Shown: piece by piece, positions 47,701 to 59,327 of the stretch
How positions within the stretch are numbered: the first letter of the stretch is position 1
Layout of the letters: every line of letters starts with the position of its first letter
Notes under the pieces: model-generated
Seen by the model: the letters and a program-made list of their open reading frames with translations, nothing else
The model's database searches: none
What the model was told of the DNA's origin: nothing
Assembly (NCBI RefSeq): GCF_963675165.1
Contig: NC_087390.1
Coordinates: 4,287,301-4,351,300, forward strand
DNA length: 64,000 nucleotides
Source of the DNA: Halichondria panicea
Taxonomy: Eukaryota > Porifera > Demospongiae > Suberitida > Halichondriidae
Reading direction: 5' to 3'
Made by a program: the position numbers and the translations under genes

Positions 47701-50700
47701 AAAATCATATACACATAGATGGTACGTACATGTACCTTCTAGGCTATAATTTGTGTGGGCCTCTAATCTATCAGAATATCACGTGAAAATATTGCGGGAC
47801 ACTTGCATGGGGCACTAGAAGTTTATTGCTATTATATTATATCTCACATTGGATATAGTTGAGACTTACCCAAAGCCGCCTGGTCCAAAGTAGGTGAGAA
47901 AGTTTTGACCCTCAACGGCAATTCTTATTCCAGTTAAAAACACTTGGGGGTAGGTTCTATAGTGGATCCAAGAGTGACAAAACTATCTAGAATATACTTG
48001 TTGACATGACAACTATAATCAACTTGATACAGCAGTAAAACTATTTACCCACCTTGTCTCATCAGGGTGGATATCAAGGCTAGTCTGAAATGGGATTGTC
48101 GACGTGTTCACTGCATCTTGAATTTGAGCTGCTGTCAGATTGAATGTATTTAGAGCTGCTTCAATCACCGTGAAGTTACAGACTGGGGTAATGAGAGTCG
48201 GAGTAACTACCTCTTGTCTTAAAGCAAAATAGAAGCCACCCGTGAAGATGTACAGTATAATGATAAGGGTACAAATGAAGGGGACAAGATCTCTTTGGAT
48301 GATCAGGTACAGGATTTGTACATACTTCCCAAGTATCCTGTCAGGGGTGTGTGTGCGTGTGTGTGCGCATTGACCACTTACACATGCTTACATCCTTGCT
48401 TATAAAATGTGCACCGTGACATAGTATATACCTTACCAATGGCAAGCCACCTCTAAACGAAGTAACCTCATTGGGTGGACATTAATGCTTAGGTAATACT
48501 TACTCTCCATGAAATACATAATTGATATACATATAGGTTAAGCCACATTGTATAGTGTTTTTTCCACAGAGATCTAAGGAAAACTGTGCTAACAAATGCC
48601 GTAGACTAGGATCTACAACTGTAGTAACCACAGACTATATTCTGTGGTTGAAATAAAAAGCACTGTTTGGTACCGGTAGTTAGAGCACGGACGAGAGCAC
48701 GGTTGGTGGTCAAAATAATTCATTTCAGCTGTATTAAATTGTGGAAGTTCTTGAAGCGTCTAATTATATTATAGCTACAACTAGCTGCTCCACATGGTTG
48801 TTGCATTACAGCTAAGTGATCTATAAGTTTCTATCTTGCAGACAAAAACTTTGCGAGTGTAAAGGCTATTACTATAGTATTAGTTTTGCTTACCAGTACA
48901 TTGAAAGCCATTACAGTATCTCCAGATATTCATAGTAAAGTCTGTTCATCATAGAAGGTTGCTATTCTACTTAATAGTTAGCTCTACACCATGGAGTGAT
49001 AGCTAATTGATATAGCTGCATGCAAGAAGCCGCAAACTACAAACCAGTTAATGCACGTTGGGTTAACTATAGTACTTACAGTACACAAAGGGGATATTAT
49101 GTTTGGAGAGAACTTACAAACGTATCATACACTCACTTGATTGCTGTAATGTATCTCAAGACTCTGCTGGAGTAGGTCACGTATATCAAGCAGGCTAATA
49201 TCCATTGCTGGTTTAACGCGAATGCTCGCAGTGGAATTAATACAATGATGAAGATCATGGTGAGTAGATTGAGATAGTTGTACAAAAAGAAACTGTAGTC
49301 TGTAAAGTACGTCAACCTCCACCTATAGTAATACAGACTTACAGTTGTATATAAGACATTTTGTCATGTACACGTCACACAAATTGACAGACAAACATTA
49401 TTTATATAGCAACAGTGAAAACATAGAGAATTGTAGTATGAACTCATTTACATTTGGAAGCGATTACTGGAAGATGTAGCTCTGTACGTACGTACGTAGC
49501 ATATTTCAACTATACTTTCATACAATTAAAAGTTAACATACAGGTAGATGTTATAGATCTCCGTGAGTGAGGTTGCAGTCACAAGCAGTATGGCCAGCCC
49601 CTCACAAATGCCACGGAAGATGTCCACAGGCTGGTCATAAAGATGAGGATTCGGCTGTTCAGCAGCAATGGTCAGAGCAGTCGAGATCGCCACCATTGTG
49701 ATGGCCCAGTAGAAGAAATGGATACTGAAAAGTGAAGGAAACACTATCACATGTACGTACATGTACATGACCCTCTGTTTTTTGATAAAGGCAATGTACA
49801 ACAAAAGACACATTAGCAATGCTCTTTCAATATCCCTATAAAAACTTCAGATATGATACTGACGCTTAGTGCATTAGCATGGATGATGCACATATAGCTA
49901 CTTACATGAGAAAATTTCTGGCAAAACGCCTCCACTTGCTATGCATCATTAGACGAACTACCATATGAGTCACTGCTTCCTGAAAATTAACAACAAAACT
50001 TACAGAGGCTAAAAAGATGCATGTACATCAGTTTATCATGCACACCTTATTGCCAGTCCACGCAATCTTCTCAAAGGCTGACTTTCCCAATTTTCGGCGA
50101 AGAGAAGAAGTGGAATTTCTGGCAATCCGTCCTTCTTTGTTGCACTCCAATAGGTCATAGTACGCCGTATACGTTCGCTTGCGACCAGGTATTCTCTCAA
50201 TCAGTGTGTCCATTACAGCACTCACTGTGTCCTGTGTTGTATGGGTGTGTGATAAGTTCATTATTAGCGCTGTCACATGATCTCTAGCCAATTACCTTAG
50301 CTAATGAAAGCACCGCAGGTGCTGATGCCTCGGCGGAGATGCCAAAGCTACATAACATAAAGCTACTAATAGCTTTGAACATTTTTGCAATAATTATTTT
50401 GCTGCATGCAAACTGAAAGAGTGGGTAATGATCGATCATGATTGTTGTTAAAAACGATCGATGCCAAAAGTTCAAGTGTAAAATTAATGGCTGCCATCAG
50501 CAGAGCCTTGCAGCTCTCTTCCTCACTCTTGCAGTTACCAATAGCTAGCGTTCTAGTGCAGAGCTAACTACTAGGTAGAGTAGTAACACTCGGTAAACAA
50601 GTTTGGCTACGTGCTCTTCTGAAAAGGCTGCAATGGCATTCCAAGTAAGCAAAACTAGGCATAACTCGAGAACGAAGCATTATTTTGCAAATCCACAAAT

Positions 50701-53700
50701 TAAGATCCAAGAAAATGACTAGAAGCCTATAGAAACTCTTACTTGCACTTGATTCATCTTTGAGCAGCTGTAGCAGTCTACACACACACACACACAGACA
50801 CACAAACACACTATATATATACCGTATACCTCGCTTGCGCATGTGCACCGAGGCATAATAATTATGACTGTACTTTTATTGTATAATTATGCACTAAGTT
50901 GTTTAATGCACACTTATCATTAGCCTCGTCCCCAGGCTTCTTGTTCTTGTCTAGCTCTCAATATAATTATAATAGCTAGAGATGATGGGAGGCACTAAAA
51001 AGGATATGATGAACGTGAAAAAAAAAGCCTGGTATGTGAAGTTGCGTGAGGCCTTGTGAAGGAGGCTAGTAGCTTAGTAGCTACCTGCTAGATGATAATG
51101 ATGACTAAGCTATTAGTCTAGCAGATCTATAGCTCAGCATGGCACAACACAACTGTATAGATCAATAAAAATAATCTGAATATAATCTAGTTAGAACTTG
51201 GTACAATCTAGTACTAGCTTGTATAACACATTAAACTGCTTGCCAATTCCAAGTCTATGGCCGTGTCCACCAGTAGTCCGGCACACAAGTTATTAGTCAT
51301 AGATCGAGGTGGGCTGCCCAATATCTCAATCTCTACATGTCCATGCTCAATTTCACCCTTCTACCACCCTTCTTCTGACATGCACGCGACTTTGCATACT
51401 ATAGGCTCTTAACTTTACCTCTATTTCTCTCCAATTAATACCGTTATTGAATGATTGTGATAAAGAACAGAAAAAGGACAGCCTGGGAACAAGGCTAACT
51501 TATCATCAAAACAACACACACAAAAAGCTGAATACAGATCAAACTGTACACCACGTGGGAGAATGTATTAGAGTACACGTAGCCTATATACCGTGTATAT
51601 AGCTGGTAATTTCCGGGGGACAAAATAGTTGTGGTTTTTGTGGTTGGAGCTCAGATCACGAATATTTTATCCACCCTTTACCTGCAGTGCAAGCAGCAAC
51701 AACGAAAATATATCTACGAAGTGACTAAAATAATATTGTTCAACCACAATTGTTTTGCCCCCCGAAAATTACTGGCTATACATAGGGGCGTAGGGCAGGA
51801 ATTCCAGGAAGGGGGGATTAGTTAGAGGGTGCAATGCACCTGGTTCTGGCTGCTAATGTGGCATTGATTCACAGTGCAGTACGCATGTGCAAGATCTCTT
51901 AGTTTTGCCACATCCTTTATTTGTGTAGAACTATTGTTTGCTAGCTAGCTAGCTAAAGAAGCTGCTGCACTGAAGTATCAAGTTACTATGGTGAGCCTTT
52001 TGTTTCAAAATGGCGATACAAAATACCATGTGTTGGTGCTCTGCGATGTGTTTTATCAACTCGATTATCGACTTCATCTGGTAGGGATCGACTCGATGTC
52101 AACTCGACTTCTTCTGGTAAGGATCGACTCGATCGATTGGGATTAGCCTCGATTCCAGGCCCTGAGTTTCTAGGGCAGCCTGGAATCGAGGCTATCTACG
52201 GCTGCACAACGCAGAACAAATGCTCAGATCTGAAACATAGCAAGTAAGTTGCTGTGACCTCCTGCAGGCGTGCCTGGAAGGTCCCCATCTGAAACTGTAA
52301 GCGTGCCTGTGGCCTCAAGAGTCTCTGCATGTGTCTTGTCTGAGCATTTGTTCTGCGTTGTGCAGCATAGCCTCGATTCCAGGCCGCCCTAGAAACTCAG
52401 GGCCTGCATGGAATCGAGGCTAATCCTGATCGATCGAGTCGATCCTTACCACTGCAGGCGTGCCTGTGGCCTCAAGAGACTCTGTGTCTTGTCTGAGCCT
52501 TTGTTGCTATACATGTACTAGAAACGAAGCGGCGCTGGAATCGTAGCTACCATGCAAATTAGAGTCGATATCGAGTTGATAAAACACATCGAGTCGATCC
52601 CTACCAAAGGAAGTCGATAATCGAGTTGATAAAACACATCAAGTCGATCCCTACCAGATGAAGTCAATAATCGAGTTGATAAAACACATCGAGTCGATCC
52701 CTAACAGATGAAGTCGATAAAATCGAGTTGATAAAATAAATCAAGTCGATTTATCCTTCCGGTTTGGGACACACACGCATAGTATTTTGTATCGCCATTT
52801 TGAAACAAAAGGCTCACCATAAGTTACTAGCTAGCTCTTGGGCATGCTGATTGTGCCAATAATCTGCATATAGCTCAGGCTCAAAAGTTGCACAGAGAAG
52901 GTGGGGCTCCTGTTGGTACTTTTGCAGAGGAAGGGGGGGCTCCAGCCGCCAAAGCCTTGCCCGTCCCTACGCCCCTACTACACGGTAATTTATGAATGCT
53001 GGTGCACTCGAATGGGCTCTCGATCGGTTACGTATAGTGGAACCTCCATAAAACGGACACAATTGGGGAACAATAGAGAGGTATCGATTGCCAACCACAT
53101 GTATACTCCGAGTCAATTCCTGCTACAAATGAATCTTGGAGCTGCTAATACCGGGTGTGGTTGTCCGGCTGCTCGTTATATGGAGTAGAGAGGTGGTCGC
53201 TCCTGAGGTTGCTTTACATTGAAGTCATTGCTCTTGGCTGTTTTATAATGTGTGGTTGCTCTTCGGAGGTGGTCGTCAATGGAGGTTCCACTGTAGTACG
53301 AGGCGAATTAGCACACACCCTAGGTGTGTGTTCTAAACATTCCTTAGTGTTGGCTGTTACATGCACTACATGTACATAACCTTTAGGTAGGTTTTATAAT
53401 TCAAATCAGTGGCGTAAGAAGTGGGCTGGAGCCCCCCCCTTGTTGGAGAGCAATGTTTAGCTTGAACTGTTGAGTTAGCTTAGCTACAGCATGCTGGATG
53501 CAGCCAGCTAGCTGTAAATTACTTTCAATGATGGGCTAGGTTTTGAAAGTCTAAAGTGCAAAGTGATAGATCTACCGCAGAGATAATGATTAATCTATGA
53601 GCCTAGTATCGAATTCTAGCCTCTTTCAGTCTTTGCAAGAATACGAAGTTGGGGAGGGCGTGGCCAGACTACTATGAGCCCCCCTTGCAAAAAATCATCT

Positions 53701-56700
53701 CAGTGTATCATAGCAACTGGGTGGGGTTTAACTACCATAAACTCCAAAATTACTTTGCCTTGAGGGCACTGCTAGATCTACACAGCCAAAGAGAAGCTAG
53801 ACACTTGTTGGCAAGGGCAGGACAGTTTAGTGCGTAGAGCTAGAAGTGCACAATCAAGGATTTTGTTCGTTTTTGATACTGTTAGCAGCTAGCTGTATCA
53901 AGGTGATTGAGGTGTAGCTTATGTAGCAAGCATTTTTCATTCCAGTGGGTATTAACATTGATATAACTGCATGTTCTTAGATATGCATATACCACGTACA
54001 TGTACTTAATTAATGTTGTTGAAGTTATAGCTGGCATCTATAAGCTGAATACAATTAGGCCATAAAAAATACTTTTATAATTATACTTACATGCAAATGC
54101 TCACTATCCAGCAGATCATGGAAACTCAGTTGAGGTTCGTTATCAACTCGAGACAAGAACAAAGTTCGCACCCTGTATTGAGACAAACAATCATTCAGTT
54201 TCCCTTTAGGTAAATCCTCAAAACGATTCATCCAACTTCAATAACTTAGCAACTCACTTAGCTGGCTTCATCTCTCGACACATGAGTACAGCAAAAGCAT
54301 TGTAGTCATCAACGCTATCGATCGAGTTCTGCATTGCACTTTGTATTTCAAGAGCTTGAAGAATGGCTATCTCCAGCGGTACTTTCTCGTCATTATTTTC
54401 TGTGTGAGGGTCGGCCCCCCAACGAAGGAGCTCTTTGGCCACGTCAGGTAAACCTCGTCTAGCTGCTAGATGGAGGGGTGTGTTTCCTTCCTCATCAGTG
54501 GCCATAACCTCCGCACCTTTCTGAATCAGCTCAGTCACATATAGGCCAATCTATATATGTACATGTTTATAATTCTACATATAATTATAGTAAATACAGT
54601 ATTAAGTAATTTAATATCTTTCTTTCTCGCTCTCCCTTCCAAGCCCTGTTTACACGAGGCTAAACCAGCATTCGTGTAAATGGGCCTAATCCGGATTAGT
54701 CAACCCACCTCTGGAGGTGGTGGTTCAGATTGTGTCAGAAGTGGAGTAAACATATAGGGCTAATTCTGAGGTGCTGTACATGTTTGCGGTCATTTTACTA
54801 TGCCTACCACTTATATATATACTAGCTCTTTGCTATTTTTATTACTCTCTCTCACTCTCTCTCTCGATCCCTCCCTCTGCTTATCTCAACAAAAATGATA
54901 TGCTGCATGTGTACTATCAGTGATGGCATAAGTGCATGTATCGACTCAAAGCATTCAATGTGTCTATATAGACAGTTAGATCTACTTGTTGCCCAGTGAG
55001 TGGGCAGATCAAAGCAATCCAGTGCTCAGTATATGGCATGTTGCATCACTGCCATATATTGCACTGGATTATATGCACTTGCACTGTGTGTAAATACAGT
55101 AGATTTCTTTAACCATTTGGGACTTATGCCCTACCATCCCACCCAATAACTCATTTGGTCCCTTTTATAGGCTACTACTTTTATAACTAGTGTTCAAGCT
55201 GGCGCTGTGCTAATGCCTCTCGCCATGATTTGCTTTCGCTCAAAAGTATAGAAGAGGAAGTATAGAAGAGGAAGTATAGAAGAGGAAAAAGTGTATAAAA
55301 TAATCTGTCTAAAACTGACTTCAATTGTATAATTATGGTATCATTGTTGTGTTTAGTGGCTGCTTATACCAGGACCTCAAGGATCTAGGAAGCAACAAAG
55401 AAGAAGATTTTGTTTTCAATTAATTATAAGCGGCAGTGCATAATTTTACTAATTATTTCATAAAGTTAGCTTATCTATATAAAGTCACTGAGAAGAAAAT
55501 ACTTATTTACATGCATCTATTGTTGTATTATGTGGCTTTAATACCAGGACCTCAAGAAAGAAGAAAATTGATTCTTCCAGGATCTGTAGTTCAGTGTATA
55601 TAATATCTAAGAAAAGACTTGTGTACATGCATATTGTTATAAATTATCTATAATTATTGTTATATAGTAGTGTTTTGTGGCTTACCAGGCCCTCACGAAA
55701 AATATGATTCTGCCAGGAGGATCTGGATCTTGGATATCACACATGGGGAATGAGCGCGCATGCGCATTACATCCACAGGAATAATTAAAGGGTGTGTCCA
55801 ATTTCACAAATGGCTACTGCTAGCTAGCTAGCTGTTTTAACAGGTATTTTCTGAGTCTTGTAGCTAACAAAAAGCTAGCGCTTTAGTGCAAGGCAAACTC
55901 ATATGTTGAATAGAAAGTTTGTGCGGACAGATGATGCTATGAAAGATTCTAAAGAGACTGCAACAGCCTTCAATGTGAGTCAAACTAGCCATAACTCGAG
56001 AAAGAAGCTTTAGTTTGCTAATCCATGAATCAAAATCCAAGAGAACGTGGCTAGAAGCCTATAGAAGCTGTTAGTTTTCGTCGCATTGCAACCGTTGAGC
56101 AGTTACAGCTGGAACAGACACACAGACAGACACACACACAGTCAGCTTTACCGTATCCCTCGTGCGGCTACGCCTCGAGGCATAACTACTAGTGGGAAGA
56201 AAACCTAAAAATTTACTATGGAATTCAGCAAAACTACACTAAATTCCAAACACACGTCGATTTATATGACCAGTCAGACGAGTTTAACGTCATTGGGCAA
56301 CAAGTTAGTTGTTTTTTAATTTATATAGCAGTTAGCTTCTGGCGTTCGTTTCAGACCTTGAGATGTACTCAGTTACAGAAATAATTGTGCATTCTCACTC
56401 ACTCTAGCCTCAGGAAATTTTGCAAAATCTGTCTCCAATATCACATTGAGCAGAGCCTTGTCATTATTCCCAGCACGTTGTATGTACCCAGCTATCTCCT
56501 TTGTGTTGGTCAGCTTAATTTTGATCTCTTTCAGACTTTTCCTTCTCGACCAAATGTCTTCAGAGAGAAATTTATACGGGTCATCTGCCTGTGAGCAGTC
56601 GGAAATTATAAGTCACAATACAGTATGAACATGTACCTTGCTTATTGGAACATTTGCTATGCTCTACGAAGTGCTAAAAATAGCTTTTAGTCAATACATG

Positions 56701-59084
56701 CTGAGAAACAAGAAACAATAATTATTATTACTAAGAGTTTATACAGAAAAATGCGATGTTGCAAGCTGTTTTGCTTCTCTCATAGAGTACGTGTCATAGA
56801 AGAGGTAATGTTTGCACAATGAACGAATTGAATTGCATGCATAATCAAGAGTGTTAAAGAGGACAGAAGTCTATAATATCCGATGGCTTGATGATTGACC
56901 TTCAAGTATGTCATGTAGATCTATGTAGAAGTATTTTGATGAATAAAAAAAGGCAAAGAGGGGATAGATTGTATTGTAACTAACAATTAGCTAGCGCTTT
57001 AGTACGTACAGTAAGTTTTAAAGATTGTGTCGTGTGCAAATTGTCCAAACTACAAACATGCATGACATCAAGCAAATTGCACACACTGAATTCTGTGTTG
57101 TTTGTTAACATGCATTATAAAGAACATGCATTGCTTCCCCCTGTATACTGCTACATATTTACTTGAGTGGAGGGGAGGCAAGAAGGAGTTAATAAATGCA
57201 TTCTATATACATTCCAATGACGAAATTGCAGCTGGTGGCTATAATAAGTATAAAACTCAGTGAAGTTGTTGCATGTTGCAAGCTGTGTTGTGCTAAGGCT
57301 TTTTCTACTCAGGTCATTAGTTTCGTTTGCACAATGTCATGCATGAGTTCATAAGGAGTATCAAACTCCCACGCACATTCCATTATACTTCTTGGCATAA
57401 ATACGTCATGCACCACAGCAGTGTAGTTGTGTACTGTTAGACAGCTCCTATACCTACAAAGATACAGTATACAACAGAACTGCTACATTTGATTCATGCA
57501 CTATACAGTAGCACTGAAAATGTCCTATAGGCATCTCCCAATGCAATGTATCGAACAAAGAACAATTAATTTCTACATGTATGTGCCTGCATGTATTATT
57601 TATTTGTGTGTGTAAAGTTACTGTCTGGAACTAGTTAAAACATGGGCGTGGGCATATTAAAGCACAAAGATGTGTGGCTTTTGCTCATTGGTAAAGTCCT
57701 TGCAGTCACAGCTCAGTGAGTTTTGTCTATACTCCTACTCATTTGTATATAGTACTTAATTGCAATCTCTTTAATGTACGGTGTAGAAGTGACACAACAC
57801 CATTATCTTACAATCTAAGCAAACGGTGGTTGAAATCAATAATCAGCCAAACTTTTTTAAAGTATTTCTCGCTATCAACTCCTATGATCATACATGCAGT
57901 GCTTTTCATGACTGCATGGTCATGGACTGTGTCGTACCTCCTTCATATTATATAGATACCATGTACACAGCGGGTTATATTCGTGCGGTAGAAATTGTAG
58001 AGCTTCATACGAAAATATTCTACTGCAATATAGGTTCAACGTCACTGTACAAATATTAGAATACGTAATTGGGGAGTTCATATGAAAATTTGCACCAACG
58101 AAAATTACCCGATATACGGTGGTATTAAAGCTATTTAGCTAAACTACTCACTTGAGAACGAGAACTACTCTATAGATTTAAGGACACACATAGTCAAGAT
58201 TTAATCTGTGTGCCGAGTGTACTAGAATTAAAACATGTGATTTTGGCTAGGTGTGTTCTAGTGCTGTCACGTGATCTCTAGCTTCGTTTATACAGCCTAC
58301 CATTTGTACAGTTTGACCTGTTAAACCTGGCTATACATAATCTATTTCATTCTACGTCTCAATTTGCTATTTTTCATGAAAAAACAACAAAGCATAATTA
58401 TTACGGTCACCTTATAATTATATACGCTGATTGGCTGAAGATTATGTGACAGCCATGCAGAATAGCTCACAGCAGAAGGTCCGACATGCGTGCATGAATC
58501 ACTAGTCTACAAGTTCAGTACATTTGGCCTGGACATTATCACGTGACCGCAGTGACATCAATGCACTGACTTGTAGTGATTCGTGCACGCATGTCGGACC
58601 TCCTCTGAGCTCACAGTTTAGAGACTACATCGTTTTTTTAAAACATGCATATCATATTTCTGTTGGTATAGAACAAAACAGTTTCCCAAACAACAGAGCT
58701 GGTCTTTTACCCACATAGTCGATTGATTCAGCATCAGAAAATTGATTCACGCCCGTCTCTTTGATGTCAAGCCGGGTGTCAGGTAGGTCTTGATTATCCT
58801 ATAATTATGTATACACTCATTACCATGCAGTTGCATACAGCATAGGCATGCACAGCATTGGGTGACAGACACATGCAATCAAACCCTATTGCATGTGTGT
58901 CAGTACAAATGTTTTGTGTGCATGCATGATCTGAGTATACAACTGCATGTGCAAATTCACGCTCATGAAGCTGTATATATAAATAGCTAGATATCTAGAA
59001 TCCTCAGCTATATACAGTATTTTATTATCAACTCACATCTCGACTATCCAGAGGGACCAACATCTCAATGCTCTCAGCAGCCAT
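44747..59084 (-). CDS. TRP-type cation channel with ankyrin repeat, paralogue C (intact)
   Basis: Fifteen exons in frame (2118 nt, 705 residues): 59084-59037, 58798-58715, 56588-56403, 54550-54258, 54172-54091, 50231-50046, 49979-49906, 49724-49542, 49322-49137, 48337-48053, 47956-47870, 47690-47510, 45137-45086, 45029-44924, 44831-44747. The start is MAAESIEMLVPLDSRD. Residues 107-204 carry the ankyrin unit (GNTPLHLAARRGLPDVAKEL). S1 is at about 319-340, S2 355-378, S3 384-410, S4 416-441, S5 449-480. A glycosylatable extracellular turret is followed by the pore at 537-565 (NFLTYFGPGGFG), S6 at 566-600 (MLNLLIAQMSDTF) and a tail with EHIEKLENTSITNIHRI heptads. It is likely a tetrameric plasma-membrane cation channel; the stimulus is unknown. 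TRPV/TRPA-like in layout, subfamily unresolved. It shares a 243-bp spacer with the divergent death-domain gene. Confidence 0.9.
45185..46035 (+). repeat. Composite repeat block, copy 1
   Basis: Two dispersed repeats side by side: one from TTCAAGCTGGCGCTGTGCTA to GGGTGTGTCCAA, then one ending in CTACGCCTCGAGGCATAA. The same pair in the same order lies at 55180-56190, both inside introns of TRP C. Confidence 0.75.
46382..47002. mobile_element. 621-bp TA-flanked element with CAGTAGACTCTCG ends
   Basis: CAGTAGACTCTCGCTACTGG at the left and GAGAGTCTACTG at the right, with TA at 46380-46381 and 47003-47004. End sequence and target are of pogo/Tigger type. It interrupts a CCGTATA-type element whose halves are at about 46333-46379 and 47005-47163. 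An inner inverted repeat (about 46398-46445 against 46541-46592) is present; no transposase frame. Confidence 0.75.
50305..50862 (+). repeat. Complete GCACCG/CCGAGGCAT dispersed repeat
   Basis: The best uninterrupted copy, about 558 bp, from GAAAGCACCGCAGGTGCTGA to GCGCATGTGCACCGAGGCAT. It includes a CA microsatellite and the CTAACTACTAGGTAGAGTAG block. Located in intron 5 of TRP C. Confidence 0.75.
50921..51497. mobile_element. 577-bp TAGCCTCG element, 9-bp duplication ACTTATCAT
   Basis: Ends TAGCCTCGTCCCCAGGCT and AGCCTGGGAACAAGGCTA. ACTTATCAT at 50912-50920 and 51498-51506. Confidence 0.8.
51591..52985. mobile_element. CCGTGTATA element carrying a nest of three further elements
   Basis: CCGTGTATATAGCTGGTAAT at the left and CTACACGG at the right, with TA flanks. 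It is interrupted by an element at 51781-52977 (TAGGGGCGTAGGG inverted ends, five-base duplication CTATA/CTACA with one mismatch). Confidence 0.6.
51989..52819. mobile_element. 831-bp foldback with TGGTGAGCC ends and TCGA-rich repeats
   Basis: TGGTGAGCCTTTTGTTTC and its inverted copy close an 831-bp unit flanked by TA. Within it, a CGAGTTGATAAAACACATCR unit is repeated (about four units at 52563-52750, inverted single units at 52047-52130). Two short TAGCCTCG elements lie at 52144-52194 and 52368-52422 on opposite arms. Confidence 0.7.
53035..53293. mobile_element. TA-flanked AGTGGAACCTCC element
   Basis: TAGTGGAACCTCCATAAAAC and GTCAATGGAGGTTCCACTG form inverted ends with TA outside. Non-coding pogo/Tigger-like element in TRP C intron 5. 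Confidence 0.65.
53300..54090. other. Remainder of TRP C intron 5
   Basis: Contains a one-ended CAGTGGCGTAAGAAG fragment at about 53407 and a second poly-C-rich piece near 53680, probably parts of one eroded element. No gene seen; the plus-strand frame 53649-53837 lies in this debris. Confidence 0.45.
55180..56190 (+). repeat. Composite repeat block, copy 2
   Basis: Near copy of 45185-46035, with an extra segment around 55250-55440 holding three AGTATAGAAGAGGA units. Located in TRP C intron 3. Confidence 0.75.
56640..58460. other. TRP C intron 2, mostly unassigned
   Basis: About 1.8 kb of A+T-rich sequence between exons 3 and 2. Near 57970-58120 there are eroded CCGTATA-type ends (AAAATTACCCGATATACGG). 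I found no exon and no complete element. Confidence 0.5.
58473..58607. mobile_element. 135-bp CAGAGGAGG element, 9-bp duplication AGCTCACAG
   Basis: Ends CAGAAGGTCCGACATGCGTG and CACGCATGTCGGACCTCCTCTG, shortened here to their shared tips. AGCTCACAG at 58464-58472 and 58608-58616. The uninserted sequence AGAATAGCTCACAGTTTAGA exists at about 6985-7004. Confidence 0.85.
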
Positions 59085-59327
59085 TGTATTTTAACACCCC
59101 GGAGACTGACTGATCATAGATACTATGTAATTTAATATATTTATGGACTGATTCAGGGAATAATTATATACCATATTTATGCTGGGTGTGGCTTAAGCAG
59201 CCTCAAGTTTGCGCATGCTTTGTAGGGATGGGAGGGGCTGTCTGATCTAGAGATCAGAAAGTCACCTAACACCCATAGATACTATAATAGCATAGATAAT
59301 AGTATCTATGAACCAGTTACAAGTCAA
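59085..59327. promoter_or_regulatory. 243-bp head-to-head spacer of TRP C and the death-domain gene
   Basis: The two ATGs point away from each other. The spacer has the TGCGCATGCTTTGTAGGG block (59210-59240) shared with TRP B and a perfect 11-bp inverted repeat (ATAGATACTAT at 59275 and ATAGTATCTAT at 59299) 18 bp before the plus-strand ATG. A bidirectional promoter is inferred from geometry. Confidence 0.45.

Noticed and set aside
57716..58059. Overlapping plus-strand frames in TRP C intron 2
   Set aside because: No family resemblance, and they overlap eroded CCGTATA-type repeat ends.
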